DNA of 64,000 bases from Algorimicrobium echini (GTDB lineage Bacteria > Bacteroidota > Bacteroidia > Flavobacteriales > Flavobacteriaceae): positions 103,157-167,156 of the forward strand of contig NZ_FOVN01000007.1 of assembly GCF_900115185.1 (NCBI RefSeq), read 5' to 3'. Below are positions 9,136 through 16,826 of this stretch, one piece after another. The position numbers and the translations under genes were made by a program. Positions within the stretch are counted from its first letter, which is position 1, and each line of letters begins with the position of its first letter. Below the pieces are notes generated by a model, which did no database searches, had not been told where the DNA came from, and saw only the letters and a program-made list of their open reading frames with translations.

Positions 9136-9199
9136 AACAATTCAAACACACAACAATTCAAACACACAACAATTCAAACACACAACAATTCAAACATTC
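9136..9199 (+). repeat. Tandem 16-bp repeat, four copies
   Basis: The unit AACAATTCAAACACAC is present at 9136-9151, 9152-9167 and 9168-9183 without change, and at 9184-9199 with two changes near its end. The array lies between the exonuclease stop and the FAH-family ATG at 9217, so it would be in the leader or promoter of that gene. Four direct copies without spacers are not a CRISPR layout. Confidence 0.95.
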
Positions 9200-9216
9200 A
9201 ACAACAAACAGTATCA

Positions 9217-9828
9217 ATGAAACTCATTTGCATCGGTAGGAATTATACCGAACATATAAAAGAATTGGAAAACGAAAGACCAACTGATCCAGTGGTGTTT
9301 CTAAAACCAGATACAGCCATTTTATTAAAAAAGCAGCCGTTCTTTATTCCTGATTTTTCTAACGACGTGCATCATGAAGTAGAAGTTTTAGTGAAAATTA
9401 ATAAAGTCGGTAAATATATTAATGAAAAATTTGCCCATAAATACTACGATGAAATAGGTTTGGGAATTGATTTTACTGCGCGTGACTTACAATCGCAACT
9501 TAAAGAAAAAGGGTTGCCATGGGAAAAAGCAAAAGCCTTTGATGGAGCAGCAGTAATAGGTAATTGGGTGTCTAAAGCCCAGTTTGATGATATAAATAAT
9601 ATAAATTTCTCATTAAAAAAGAATGATGAATGGGTTCAAAACGGAAATACCAGTCACATGCTCTGGAAAATTGATGCGTTAATAGAATATGTTTCTAAAT
9701 ATTTCACTTTAAAGATTGGAGATATTATATTTACAGGAACTCCAGCAGGTGTTGGAAGGGTAGAACCAAACGATCAATTAACAGGATACATAGAAAACGA
9801 ACAGATGTTTTCAATAACAGTAAAATAA
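9217..9828 (+). CDS. Fumarylacetoacetate hydrolase family protein
   Basis: A 203-residue single-domain FAH-fold enzyme of FAHD1 size. It starts MKLICIGRNYTEHIKELEN, has metal ligands in HHEVEVLVKI (residues about 49-58) and in the GIDFTARDLQSQLK segment, and closes with the conserved IFTGTPAGVGRVEPND. Family members act as acylpyruvate hydrolases or oxaloacetate decarboxylases. Downstream the Hpt gene starts directly after the stop codon, so they are likely co-transcribed, though no shared pathway is obvious. Confidence 0.9.
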   Translation: MKLICIGRNYTEHIKELENERPTDPVVFLKPDTAILLKKQPFFIPDFSNDVHHEVEVLVKINKVGKYINEKFAHKYYDEIGLGIDFTARDLQSQLKEKGLPWEKAKAFDGAAVIGNWVSKAQFDDINNINFSLKKNDEWVQNGNTSHMLWKIDALIEYVSKYFTLKIGDIIFTGTPAGVGRVEPNDQLTGYIENEQMFSITVK

Positions 9829-10170
9829 ATGGAACAACATTACAAATTATTTCGAGTACGCGAATTAGCGGATAATGATGAAGAGTTTGTAGCAACGCTA
9901 GCTGCTGCTTTTTTAGAAGAAGTGCCCGAAGATTTAGAGCGACTTAAAACGGCTGTTGCTGCTAAAGATTATCACTCTACGTATCAGGCAGCTCATAAAA
10001 TGAAACCAACAATAGATTTGTTTGAGCTGGGTGTATTAGCAGACTTAATTGAAGTTCAAGATTGGGGTAAATTTGAAAAAACAGATATGGATGTTTCGGT
10101 AAAACTCGCTACGGTTGTAGGAGCAGTTGAAAATGCTATTTCTGAAATAAAAGTAGATTTCAATTTATAA
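9829..10170 (+). CDS. Hpt domain phosphotransfer protein (orphan)
   Basis: A 113-residue helical protein with the histidine phosphotransfer motif AAHKMKPTIDLF near residues 53-64, in which the histidine would carry the phosphate between a hybrid kinase and a response regulator. The segment LAAAFLEEVPEDLERLK matches helix B of Hpt domains. It directly follows the FAH gene (no gap) and its stop overlaps the cinA start as TAATG, so translation is likely coupled. No kinase or regulator gene is in the window. Confidence 0.82.
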   Translation: MEQHYKLFRVRELADNDEEFVATLAAAFLEEVPEDLERLKTAVAAKDYHSTYQAAHKMKPTIDLFELGVLADLIEVQDWGKFEKTDMDVSVKLATVVGAVENAISEIKVDFNL

Positions 10171-11417
10171 TGCAAGCCGAAATTATTACCATTGGTGATG
10201 AAATCCTTATTGGACAAATAGTAGATACTAACTCTGCTTTTATAAGTCAGGCATTAAATAAAATTGGTGTTTCGGTCTATCAAATAACTTCTGTTCAAGA
10301 TGATAAAACACACATTTTAAAATCTTTAAAGGAAGCAGAAGAAAATGCTGATATTATTATCATAACAGGAGGATTAGGGCCTACAAAAGATGATATAACC
10401 AAACGGACTATCTGCGATTATTTTCAAGATACACTCATTACAAGCGAGGCTGTTTTGGATAACATCAAACATATTTGGGAAACCTATATCAAAAAACCAC
10501 TTGCACAAGTAAATATAGATCAGGCATTAGTGCCCTCAAAAGCACAAGTACTAATGAATAAGTATGGTAGTGCACCAGGTATGTGGATAGAAAAAAACGG
10601 AAAAGTGTTTGTTTCGCTTCCTGGCGTACCTTATGAGATGAAAGCGCTAATGGATAATGAGGTTGTGCCAAAACTTCGAGAAACATTTCAATTTCCTTAC
10701 ATAAAGCACACCACTATTTTAACATATGGTTTGGGCGAAAGTACCTTGGCTGAACGAATTGAGACTTGGGAGGATAATCTGCCTAAATATATGAAATTGG
10801 CTTATTTACCAGGATTAGGTCGAGTGAGGTTGCGTTTGTCGGCAAAAGCATTCGATAAAAAATTGGTAGAAACCGAAATGGATGTTCAAATAAAAGCATT
10901 GCTTCCACAAATTGAAGATATTTTTGTAGGTTTTGAAACTGATGAGTCTATTGAGGCTGTAATCGGCAAGCAATTAATAGCTATACATAAAACTGTTTGT
11001 ACAGCTGAAAGTTGTACAGGTGGTAAAATAGCACAATTGTTTACCAAAAATGCTGGTGCTTCAAAATTCTTTAAAGGAAGTGTTGTGAGTTATGCAACCG
11101 AAGCTAAAATAGATGTTTTACAGGTTTCAGAAACGCTAATTAAAAAACATTCTGTGGTTAGTGCTCCAGTAGCTGAAGCTATGGCAAAAAAAGCACGGGA
11201 AATGTTTAAAACCGATTATGCAATTGCAACTACTGGTAATGCAGGACCAGATAAAGGCGATTCTGATGCTGAAGTAGGAACGGTATTTATTGCTATTGCA
11301 ACAAAAGATGCCGTTTATTCTGAAAAATTTGAATTAGGAAATCACCGAACAAAAGTTATTATGAAAGCAGTTAATAAGGCATTTGAAATGTTACAAAAAG
11401 AAATTTTAAAAAAGTAA
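10170..11417 (+). CDS. cinA: CinA family nicotinamide-nucleotide amidohydrolase
   Basis: A 415-residue two-domain protein. The N-terminal molybdopterin-binding-like domain (1-170) shows EIITIGDEILIGQ and ITGGLGPTKDD; CinA homologues use it as an ADP-ribose or NAD-type pyrophosphatase. The C-terminal PncC domain (about 255-415) has TVCTAESCTGGKIAQLF and TGNAGPDKGDSDAEVGTVFI, and deamidates nicotinamide mononucleotide in pyridine-nucleotide recycling. The start ATG overlaps the Hpt stop by one base. Confidence 0.92.
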   Translation: MQAEIITIGDEILIGQIVDTNSAFISQALNKIGVSVYQITSVQDDKTHILKSLKEAEENADIIIITGGLGPTKDDITKRTICDYFQDTLITSEAVLDNIKHIWETYIKKPLAQVNIDQALVPSKAQVLMNKYGSAPGMWIEKNGKVFVSLPGVPYEMKALMDNEVVPKLRETFQFPYIKHTTILTYGLGESTLAERIETWEDNLPKYMKLAYLPGLGRVRLRLSAKAFDKKLVETEMDVQIKALLPQIEDIFVGFETDESIEAVIGKQLIAIHKTVCTAESCTGGKIAQLFTKNAGASKFFKGSVVSYATEAKIDVLQVSETLIKKHSVVSAPVAEAMAKKAREMFKTDYAIATTGNAGPDKGDSDAEVGTVFIAIATKDAVYSEKFELGNHRTKVIMKAVNKAFEMLQKEILKK

Positions 11418-11426
11418 CGATTTTAC

Positions 11427-11458
11427 TTTGCTGATATTATAAAGATTTACTAAATTTG
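11427..11458 (+). promoter_or_regulatory. Full Bacteroidota-type promoter for rpmB-rpmG
   Basis: A -33 TTTG at 11427-11430 and a -7 TAAATTTG at 11451-11458 are separated by 20 bases, close to the Bacteroidota sigma-A consensus. The leader to the rpmB ATG at 11519 is about 55 bases. Confidence 0.75.
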
Positions 11459-11518
11459 CAGCCTGTTTTGAAACGTCTGTTTTGAAATAGTCGAAATAAC
11501 ACTTTTAAAGATAGAACA

Positions 11519-11755
11519 ATGTCAAGAGTTTGTGAACTTACAGGAAAGAAAGCGATGGTTGGAAACAACGTATCTCACGCAATGAACAAAACAAAGCGTA
11601 GATTTGATGCAAATCTTATTAAAAAACGTTTTTACCTTCCAGAAGAAGATAAGTGGGTAACCTTAAAAGTTGCTACATCAACATTAAAGACTATTAACAA
11701 AATCGGTATTACTGCTGCTTTAAAAGAGGCAAAGGCAAAAGGATTTATTAAGTAA
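11519..11755 (+). CDS. rpmB: Large ribosomal subunit protein bL28
   Basis: A 78-residue basic protein starting [21 protein letters not shown], the classic L28 N-terminus, followed by [10 protein letters not shown] and a C-terminal helix. It belongs to the 50S subunit. It is the first gene of the rpmB-rpmG-DUF4295 cluster, 26 bases before rpmG, under the promoter at 11427-11458. Confidence 0.96.
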   Translation: MSRVCELTGKKAMVGNNVSHAMNKTKRRFDANLIKKRFYLPEEDKWVTLKVATSTLKTINKIGITAALKEAKAKGFIK

Positions 11756-11781
11756 TAGTCTTCTTATAAAAATATAGTACA

Positions 11782-11964
11782 ATGGCAAAAAAAGGTAACA
11801 GAATACAAGTAATACTAGAGTGCACAGAGCACAAAGAGTCTGGTCAACCAGGAACTTCAAGATATATTACAACAAAAAACAAAAAGAACACACCAGATAG
11901 AATGGAGATTAAGAAATTTAATCCAATTCTTAAGCGTATGACAGTTCATAAAGAAATTAAATAA
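11782..11964 (+). CDS. rpmG: Large ribosomal subunit protein bL33
   Basis: A 60-residue L33: [20 protein letters not shown], then [20 protein letters not shown] and [14 protein letters not shown]. Only one cysteine (ECTEH) of the zinc-binding set is present, so this is the cysteine-poor, zinc-independent form. It lies between rpmB and the DUF4295 gene with short gaps. Confidence 0.96.
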   Translation: MAKKGNRIQVILECTEHKESGQPGTSRYITTKNKKNTPDRMEIKKFNPILKRMTVHKEIK

Positions 11965-12005
11965 TTAGAGGTTTTACGGCGTAAAATTTCAAAAAGCATT
12001 TAAAC

Positions 12006-12158
12006 ATGGCAAAGAAATCAGTAGCATCATTACAAACAGGATCTAAAAGATTAACAAAAGCTATTAAGATGGTAAAGTCTCCTAAAACAGGTGCTTACAT
12101 GTTTGTAGAATCTGTTATGGCTCCAGAATTTGTAAATGATTGGTTAGGAAAACAATAG
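12006..12158 (+). CDS. DUF4295 family protein, probable ribosomal protein bL38
   Basis: A 50-residue basic protein: MAKKSVASLQTGSKRLTKAI, then KMVKSPKTGAYMFVESVMAP and EFVNDWLGKQ. This small family is confined to Bacteroidota and always seems to follow rpmB-rpmG. From memory, a cryo-EM structure of the Flavobacterium johnsoniae ribosome revealed a lineage-specific large-subunit protein called bL38, and I believe this family is that protein; the name is not verified here. The start is the ATG at 12006, 41 bases after rpmG, and a terminator follows. Confidence 0.85.
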   Translation: MAKKSVASLQTGSKRLTKAIKMVKSPKTGAYMFVESVMAPEFVNDWLGKQ

Positions 12159-12182
12159 TTTTACTGACATTTTAAAATATTC

Positions 12183-12215
12183 AAGCTGCTTTCGGTACAC
12201 GGAAGCAGCTTTTTG
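12183..12215 (+). terminator. Terminator of the rpmB-rpmG-DUF4295 operon
   Basis: AAGCTGCTTTC pairs with GGAAGCAGCTT around a short loop, followed by five T and further T-rich sequence. It lies 25 bases after the DUF4295 stop. Confidence 0.85.
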
Positions 12216-12302
12216 TTTTATCTTTATAAGCGAATGACAAAAGTGCAGTCCGTTAATTTAGGCAAGACTTTTGGTAATCCTTTGGAATAGAAATTAAGAC
12301 CC

Positions 12303-13256
12303 ATGAGTTTTTTTAAAAAAATATTTTCTTCAGAAAAAAAAGAAACCCTAGACAAAGGTTTAGAAAAATCTAAATCATCGTTTTTAGGAAAATTAAGTAA
12401 AGCCGTCGCTGGAAAATCGAAAGTTGACGATGAAGTCCTCGATAATTTAGAGGAAATTCTAGTAAGTAGCGATGTTGGCGTAAATACAACCTTAAGAATA
12501 ATCGAGCGGATTGAAGCACGTGTTGCTAAAGATAAATATTTAGGAACCGATGAATTAAATAAAATTCTACGTGAAGAAATTGCGGGACTTTTAAGCGAAA
12601 CCAATTCTGGGGAAGAAACAGAATTCTCTGTTCCAATTAATAAAAAGCCCTATGTTTTAATGGTTGTTGGCGTTAATGGTGTTGGAAAAACAACCACCAT
12701 TGGAAAGCTTGCTTATCAGTTTAAAAAGAAAGGACTCAAAGTTGTTCTAGGAGCAGCAGATACCTTTAGAGCAGCAGCTATAGATCAACTTCAGGTTTGG
12801 GCTGATCGCGTAGAAGTGCCAATGGTGCGTCAAGACATGGGTTCTGATCCGGCTTCTGTAGCGTTTGATGCGTTACAATCTGGCGTAAACCAAAATGCAG
12901 ATGTTATTATTATTGATACAGCAGGACGCTTACATAATAAAGTGAATTTAATGAACGAGCTGACTAAAGTAAAACGCGTTATGCAAAAGGTTGTTGGCGA
13001 TGCGCCACACGATGTGCTTTTAGTTTTAGATGGCTCTACAGGACAAAATGCTTTTGAACAAGCCAAGCAATTTACAGCTGCCACTGAAGTAACTTCGTTA
13101 GCCGTTACTAAATTAGATGGAACCGCTAAAGGTGGTGTGGTTATAGGAATATCAGATCAATTTAAAATTCCTGTTAAATATATAGGCGTAGGTGAAGGAA
13201 TTGAGGATTTGCAAGTATTTAATAAGTATGAGTTTGTGGATAGTTTCTTTAAATAA
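12303..13256 (+). CDS. ftsY: Signal recognition particle receptor FtsY
   Basis: A 317-residue SRP GTPase that docks the ribosome-SRP complex at the membrane for YidC/SecYEG insertion. An N domain (about 20-100, with LEEILVSSDVGVNTT) precedes the G domain with Walker A GVNGVGKTTTIGKLA, the DTFRAAAIDQL motif, DTAGRLHNK, TKLDGTAKGG and the closing GVGEGIEDL. The acidic N-terminal extension of E. coli FtsY is absent, as usual in this phylum. It follows the ribosomal cluster terminator and has its own terminator. Confidence 0.96.
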   Translation: MSFFKKIFSSEKKETLDKGLEKSKSSFLGKLSKAVAGKSKVDDEVLDNLEEILVSSDVGVNTTLRIIERIEARVAKDKYLGTDELNKILREEIAGLLSETNSGEETEFSVPINKKPYVLMVVGVNGVGKTTTIGKLAYQFKKKGLKVVLGAADTFRAAAIDQLQVWADRVEVPMVRQDMGSDPASVAFDALQSGVNQNADVIIIDTAGRLHNKVNLMNELTKVKRVMQKVVGDAPHDVLLVLDGSTGQNAFEQAKQFTAATEVTSLAVTKLDGTAKGGVVIGISDQFKIPVKYIGVGEGIEDLQVFNKYEFVDSFFK

Positions 13257-13281
13257 GTCATTCAAGCTATAAAAAATTATT

Positions 13282-13311
13282 AAAAGACTTCAATTCAATT
13301 GAGGTCTTTTT
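13282..13311 (+). terminator. Terminator of ftsY
   Basis: AAAAGACTTCAATT pairs with AATTGAGGTCTTTT, with one G-T wobble, followed by T residues. The T-rich tail overlaps the -33 region of the rimO promoter. Confidence 0.75.
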
Positions 13312-13327
13312 GTTTATAAACATATTG

Positions 13328-13335
13328 TATCTTTG
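13328..13335 (+). promoter_or_regulatory. -7 promoter element for rimO
   Basis: TATCTTTG matches TAnnTTTG and lies 17 bases before the rimO ATG. A TTTTTG at 13307-13312 is 15 bases upstream, closer than the usual 18-20. Confidence 0.6.
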
Positions 13336-13352
13336 CAGCCTGAAATTTAGTT

Positions 13353-14660
13353 ATGAGAACAAAGACACTTAAAAAAAATAGAATCAATGTAGTTACACTT
13401 GGCTGTAGTAAAAATGTCTACGATAGTGAGGTTTTAATGGGCCAACTTAAAGCCAGCGGTAAAGAGGTTGTACATGAAGAGGAAGGTAATGTTGTTGTAA
13501 TTAATACCTGCGGTTTTATTAATAATGCCAAAGAAGAAAGTGTGAATACTATTTTAGAATTCATGCAGAAAAAAGAAGCTGGTGAAGTAGATAAAGTCTT
13601 TGTTACCGGTTGTTTAAGCGAGCGTTACAAACCGGACTTACAAAAGGAGATTCCGAATGTAGATCAGTATTTCGGAACAACCGAATTACCAGGATTACTA
13701 AAAGCATTGGGTGCCGATTATAAACATGAGTTAATTGGTGAGCGTTTAACAACCACACCTAAAAATTATGCCTATTTAAAAATTGCTGAAGGTTGCGACC
13801 GTCCGTGTAGTTTTTGTGCTATCCCTTTAATGCGTGGAAAACATAAGAGTACACCTATTGAAGATTTAGTAACCGAAGCTGAAAAATTAGCAGCCAATGG
13901 CGTTAAGGAATTAATTTTAATTGCTCAAGATTTAACATACTACGGACTGGATTTATATAAAAAACGAAATTTAGCCGAATTGCTGGAAGCCCTTGTTAAG
14001 GTTGAAGGTATTGAGTGGATTCGTTTGCATTACGCCTTTCCAACAGGTTTTCCAATGGATGTGTTGGATGTTATGAAACGGGAGCCTAAAGTGTGTAACT
14101 ATCTAGATATTCCATTACAACATATTTCTGATGAAATTTTAAAGAGTATGCGTCGTGGAACTACTAATGAAAAAACCACAAAACTTCTTAAAGAATTCAG
14201 AAAAGCCGTTCCAGAAATGACAATCAGGACAACGTTAATTGTTGGTTATCCTGGTGAAACAGAAGCCCATTTTCAGGAATTGAAAGCTTGGGTTAAAGCT
14301 ATGCGTTTTGAACGTTTGGGTTGTTTTACATATAGTCATGAAGAAAACACGCATGCCTTCAATTTAGTGGATGATGTCCCAGATGAAGTCAAGCAAGAAC
14401 GTGCTAATGAGATTATGGAAATCCAATCGCAAATTTCATGGGAACTAAACCAGTCTAAAATTGGTGAAATTTTCAAGGTTGTTATTGATAGAAAAGAAGG
14501 CGAATACTTTGTTGGTCGGACCGAATTTGATTCGCCAGATGTTGATAATGAAGTTTTAATAGATGCATCAAAAACCTACTTAAAAACAGGAGAATTTACA
14601 ATGGTAAAAATTACGGATGCAGCGGATTTTGATCTGTATGCTGAAGTTATACCAACTTAA
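13353..14660 (+). CDS. rimO: Ribosomal protein uS12 methylthiotransferase RimO
   Basis: A 435-residue radical-SAM enzyme that methylthiolates the conserved aspartate of ribosomal protein uS12. The N-terminal UPF0004 domain has cysteines in TLGCSKN, NTCGFINN and TGCLSERY for the auxiliary 4Fe-4S cluster; the radical-SAM triad is GCDRPCSFCAIP near residue 150; a TRAM domain (about 365-435) closes the protein. The LGCSKN start separates RimO from MiaB. Monocistronic. Confidence 0.94.
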   Translation: MRTKTLKKNRINVVTLGCSKNVYDSEVLMGQLKASGKEVVHEEEGNVVVINTCGFINNAKEESVNTILEFMQKKEAGEVDKVFVTGCLSERYKPDLQKEIPNVDQYFGTTELPGLLKALGADYKHELIGERLTTTPKNYAYLKIAEGCDRPCSFCAIPLMRGKHKSTPIEDLVTEAEKLAANGVKELILIAQDLTYYGLDLYKKRNLAELLEALVKVEGIEWIRLHYAFPTGFPMDVLDVMKREPKVCNYLDIPLQHISDEILKSMRRGTTNEKTTKLLKEFRKAVPEMTIRTTLIVGYPGETEAHFQELKAWVKAMRFERLGCFTYSHEENTHAFNLVDDVPDEVKQERANEIMEIQSQISWELNQSKIGEIFKVVIDRKEGEYFVGRTEFDSPDVDNEVLIDASKTYLKTGEFTMVKITDAADFDLYAEVIPT

Positions 14661-14685
14661 GGCTATTAACGCTTAAAGGAGTATT

Positions 14686-15960
14686 TTACCCTTCAGATTT
14701 ATCTAATTGCTTCTGAATTTTTTCAATGGCAGATTCTATGGATTTTTCGGGTTCTATTATGTTATACTGCCCCCAAAATTCTGAATCCAAAAATCCTGTA
14801 GCTTCATCAATTAAAATGCTTGATGGCCTTAAAATGCTAGCCTTATTTTTGGGTCTTGCGTATTTATCATTTGCAAAATTCCAGTTTGTTATAGCCATTT
14901 CACTATTTAAAGTGTATACATTATTAAATAAACGTCCTTTCCAGTTCACCTTAAAAGTCAGTAAAATATTACTGTAGCTGTAATACCATTTGCCATTAGT
15001 GTTTCTATAATTCACGCGATAATTTGCTTCAGTTGGATATACTTTTACACGATTAGGTTTCCGTTTGACAAATAATTCGCTAGCCATATCTCGATTTTCT
15101 ACATTTAAACTATAAATGGCACTTGTAAGCGCTAAATTTTTAGATTCAATAAAAAGCTTACCATAGTAAAGCGGTATTTGTAGTTCAGGCTTTTGTTTAA
15201 AATTAATAACATAAACAAGTTGATCATCTATTACTGTAGATGCGTCAAAAGAAAAATTGTAATTTGCTATGTTGTCTCTGTTAAAGATATATTCAGGATA
15301 TTTCATAATGTCTACATACAAATTGTTAAACGGGCCACCTTGAAGCTTCAAGGCTAGTGTATCTAATTTGGAGTAGTTAGTAGTTTTTCTAACCTTTATA
15401 ATTTCAACGGCATCTTGTCTGATGGATGTGTTTGGCTGTTTATAAATAGAAACTACAGCTTCCGATAGAGAGGCGTTTTGGCGCCTCTTTTTTATTGTTT
15501 CACGATAGAAACCTGTCATTTCTAAACCAGATTCTATATAATTAGTTGCTTTTCGCTCCAGCATCAAACGCACTAAAATTTCTGCACTTTTAGGTCTCGA
15601 TAGATTAATTTCATCCAAAGGTGTAAACGATGGGTCTAGAGCTATGGTACTATTTTCAATAATTGTAGAAATCGGTACTTCCTTTTCAGCATAGCCTAAA
15701 TAAGAAATGGTAATCGAACGGTTTGTAAAATCTAATGGTAATTTTAAAATATAATTACCTTCTGTGTTGGAAATCGTGGCAATATTAGATCCGGAAACTA
15801 ACAAGTCAGCAAATATTAAAGGGTCATTTGTTTTATTATCAATAACTTTTCCAGTTATCTCAATTAAAGAGTCTTTTTCTACCTGCGAAAATCCTGAATT
15901 AAAGGTTGTCAGTATGAGGAAAATTCCTAAATAATATTTTAAAAATAATTGCAGTTTCAT
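14686..15960 (-). CDS. CarboxypepD_reg-like domain envelope protein
   Basis: A 424-residue exported protein. A signal peptide (about 1-25, ending NSGFSQ) is followed by a carboxypeptidase regulatory-like beta-sandwich (about 32-115: ITGKVIDNKTNDPLIFADLL, then STISYLGY-type residues), the domain that precedes many Bacteroidota outer-membrane receptors. The remaining 300 residues (LVRLMLERKATNYIE, GFYRETIKKRR) are rich in beta structure and resemble DUF5686-related proteins, but no plug or barrel of a full TonB receptor is present. It is probably periplasmic or outer-membrane associated. It is convergent with rimO. Confidence 0.8.
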   Translation of the reverse strand: MKLQLFLKYYLGIFLILTTFNSGFSQVEKDSLIEITGKVIDNKTNDPLIFADLLVSGSNIATISNTEGNYILKLPLDFTNRSITISYLGYAEKEVPISTIIENSTIALDPSFTPLDEINLSRPKSAEILVRLMLERKATNYIESGLEMTGFYRETIKKRRQNASLSEAVVSIYKQPNTSIRQDAVEIIKVRKTTNYSKLDTLALKLQGGPFNNLYVDIMKYPEYIFNRDNIANYNFSFDASTVIDDQLVYVINFKQKPELQIPLYYGKLFIESKNLALTSAIYSLNVENRDMASELFVKRKPNRVKVYPTEANYRVNYRNTNGKWYYSYSNILLTFKVNWKGRLFNNVYTLNSEMAITNWNFANDKYARPKNKASILRPSSILIDEATGFLDSEFWGQYNIIEPEKSIESAIEKIQKQLDKSEG

Positions 15961-16128
15961 AGCTTATTGAATATGTCATAAAAGTTACTGAAAAAACATG
16001 AATTCAACTATTATTTTAAATAGTTTGTAAATGATAAATTAAGGACTAACCAGAAAATGAATTTAATTTTTACAAATAAATTCAAATTTTAAGCTTTTCT
16101 AAAAAAAAGTCAGATGCTACGGATAAAG

Positions 16129-16710
16129 TTAGCCATGTATGGTTTCCGATTTTCCATAATTCTGAATTACTTCAGCTTCAAAATCAATAAGTTCTTTCCA
16201 GCGTTTATCAACATCCACTTCTTGGCCGTATTTTCTGGCAAGACCAATAAATAAGGTGTAATGTCCAGCTTCGCTTATCATTAATTCATGATAAAATTTT
16301 GCCAATTCCGGATCCTGAATGTTTTGCGAAAGAATCTTAAATCGTTCACAACTTCTGGCTTCTATCATCGCAGAAAAAAGGAGCCTATCTACCATGGATT
16401 GTATGCGACTTCCACCTTTATTCATAAATTTATAAAGTTCGTTTACGTAACTATCCTTACGTTCACGACCCAGTTTGTAACCCCGTTTTTTTATAATATT
16501 GTGTACCATTTCAAAATGCTCTAATTCCTCTTTGGCTAATGCCAATAAGTCAGTAACTAGGTCTGTGTATTCTGAATTCAGTGTAATAATTGTTATAGCG
16601 TTTGTGGCTGCTTTTTGTTCACACCAAGCGTGATCTGTTAATATTTCTTCTAAATTGGATTCGGCTATATTTACCCATCGTGGATCTGTTGCTAACTTTA
16701 AACCTAACAT
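16129..16710 (-). CDS. tRNA-(ms2io6A)-hydroxylase-like diiron protein
   Basis: A 193-residue ferritin-like four-helix bundle of the MiaE family, which hydroxylates the isopentenyl group of ms2i6A37 in tRNA. Diiron ligands are visible in SNLEEILTDHAWCE, LAKEELEHFEMVH, MIEARSCERF and MISEAGHYTLF. An in-frame ATG at 16737 would add nine residues, but a -7 promoter element at 16725-16732 lies inside that extension, so the ATG at 16710 (MLGLKLATDPRW) is used. Divergent from bshC. MiaE-like proteins in this phylum have not been shown to have exactly the same substrate. Confidence 0.87.
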   Translation of the reverse strand: MLGLKLATDPRWVNIAESNLEEILTDHAWCEQKAATNAITIITLNSEYTDLVTDLLALAKEELEHFEMVHNIIKKRGYKLGRERKDSYVNELYKFMNKGGSRIQSMVDRLLFSAMIEARSCERFKILSQNIQDPELAKFYHELMISEAGHYTLFIGLARKYGQEVDVDKRWKELIDFEAEVIQNYGKSETIHG

Positions 16711-16724
16711 AATGACATTTTTGA

Positions 16725-16732
16725 CAAAGATA
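16725..16732 (-). promoter_or_regulatory. -7 promoter element for the MiaE-like gene
   Basis: Minus-strand TATCTTTG is a full match to TAnnTTTG, about 15 bases upstream of the chosen start at 16710. It decides against the longer reading starting at 16737. Confidence 0.6.
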
Positions 16733-16791
16733 AGCATTCTTTGTAGCGCTTGGCGGCATATATTTTAAGTTATTTTTAAGACTAGAAAACG

Positions 16792-16799
16792 TATCTTTG
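16792..16799 (+). promoter_or_regulatory. -7 promoter element for bshC
   Basis: TATCTTTG lies 27 bases before the bshC ATG at 16827. The -33 position reads TTA rather than TTG. Confidence 0.55.
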
Positions 16800-16826
16800 C
16801 TTTTTTAAAAATAGCAACACTTAACT

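Noticed and set aside
9136..9199. A CRISPR array.
   Set aside because: The copies are 16 bases long and directly adjacent, with no spacers and no cas genes.
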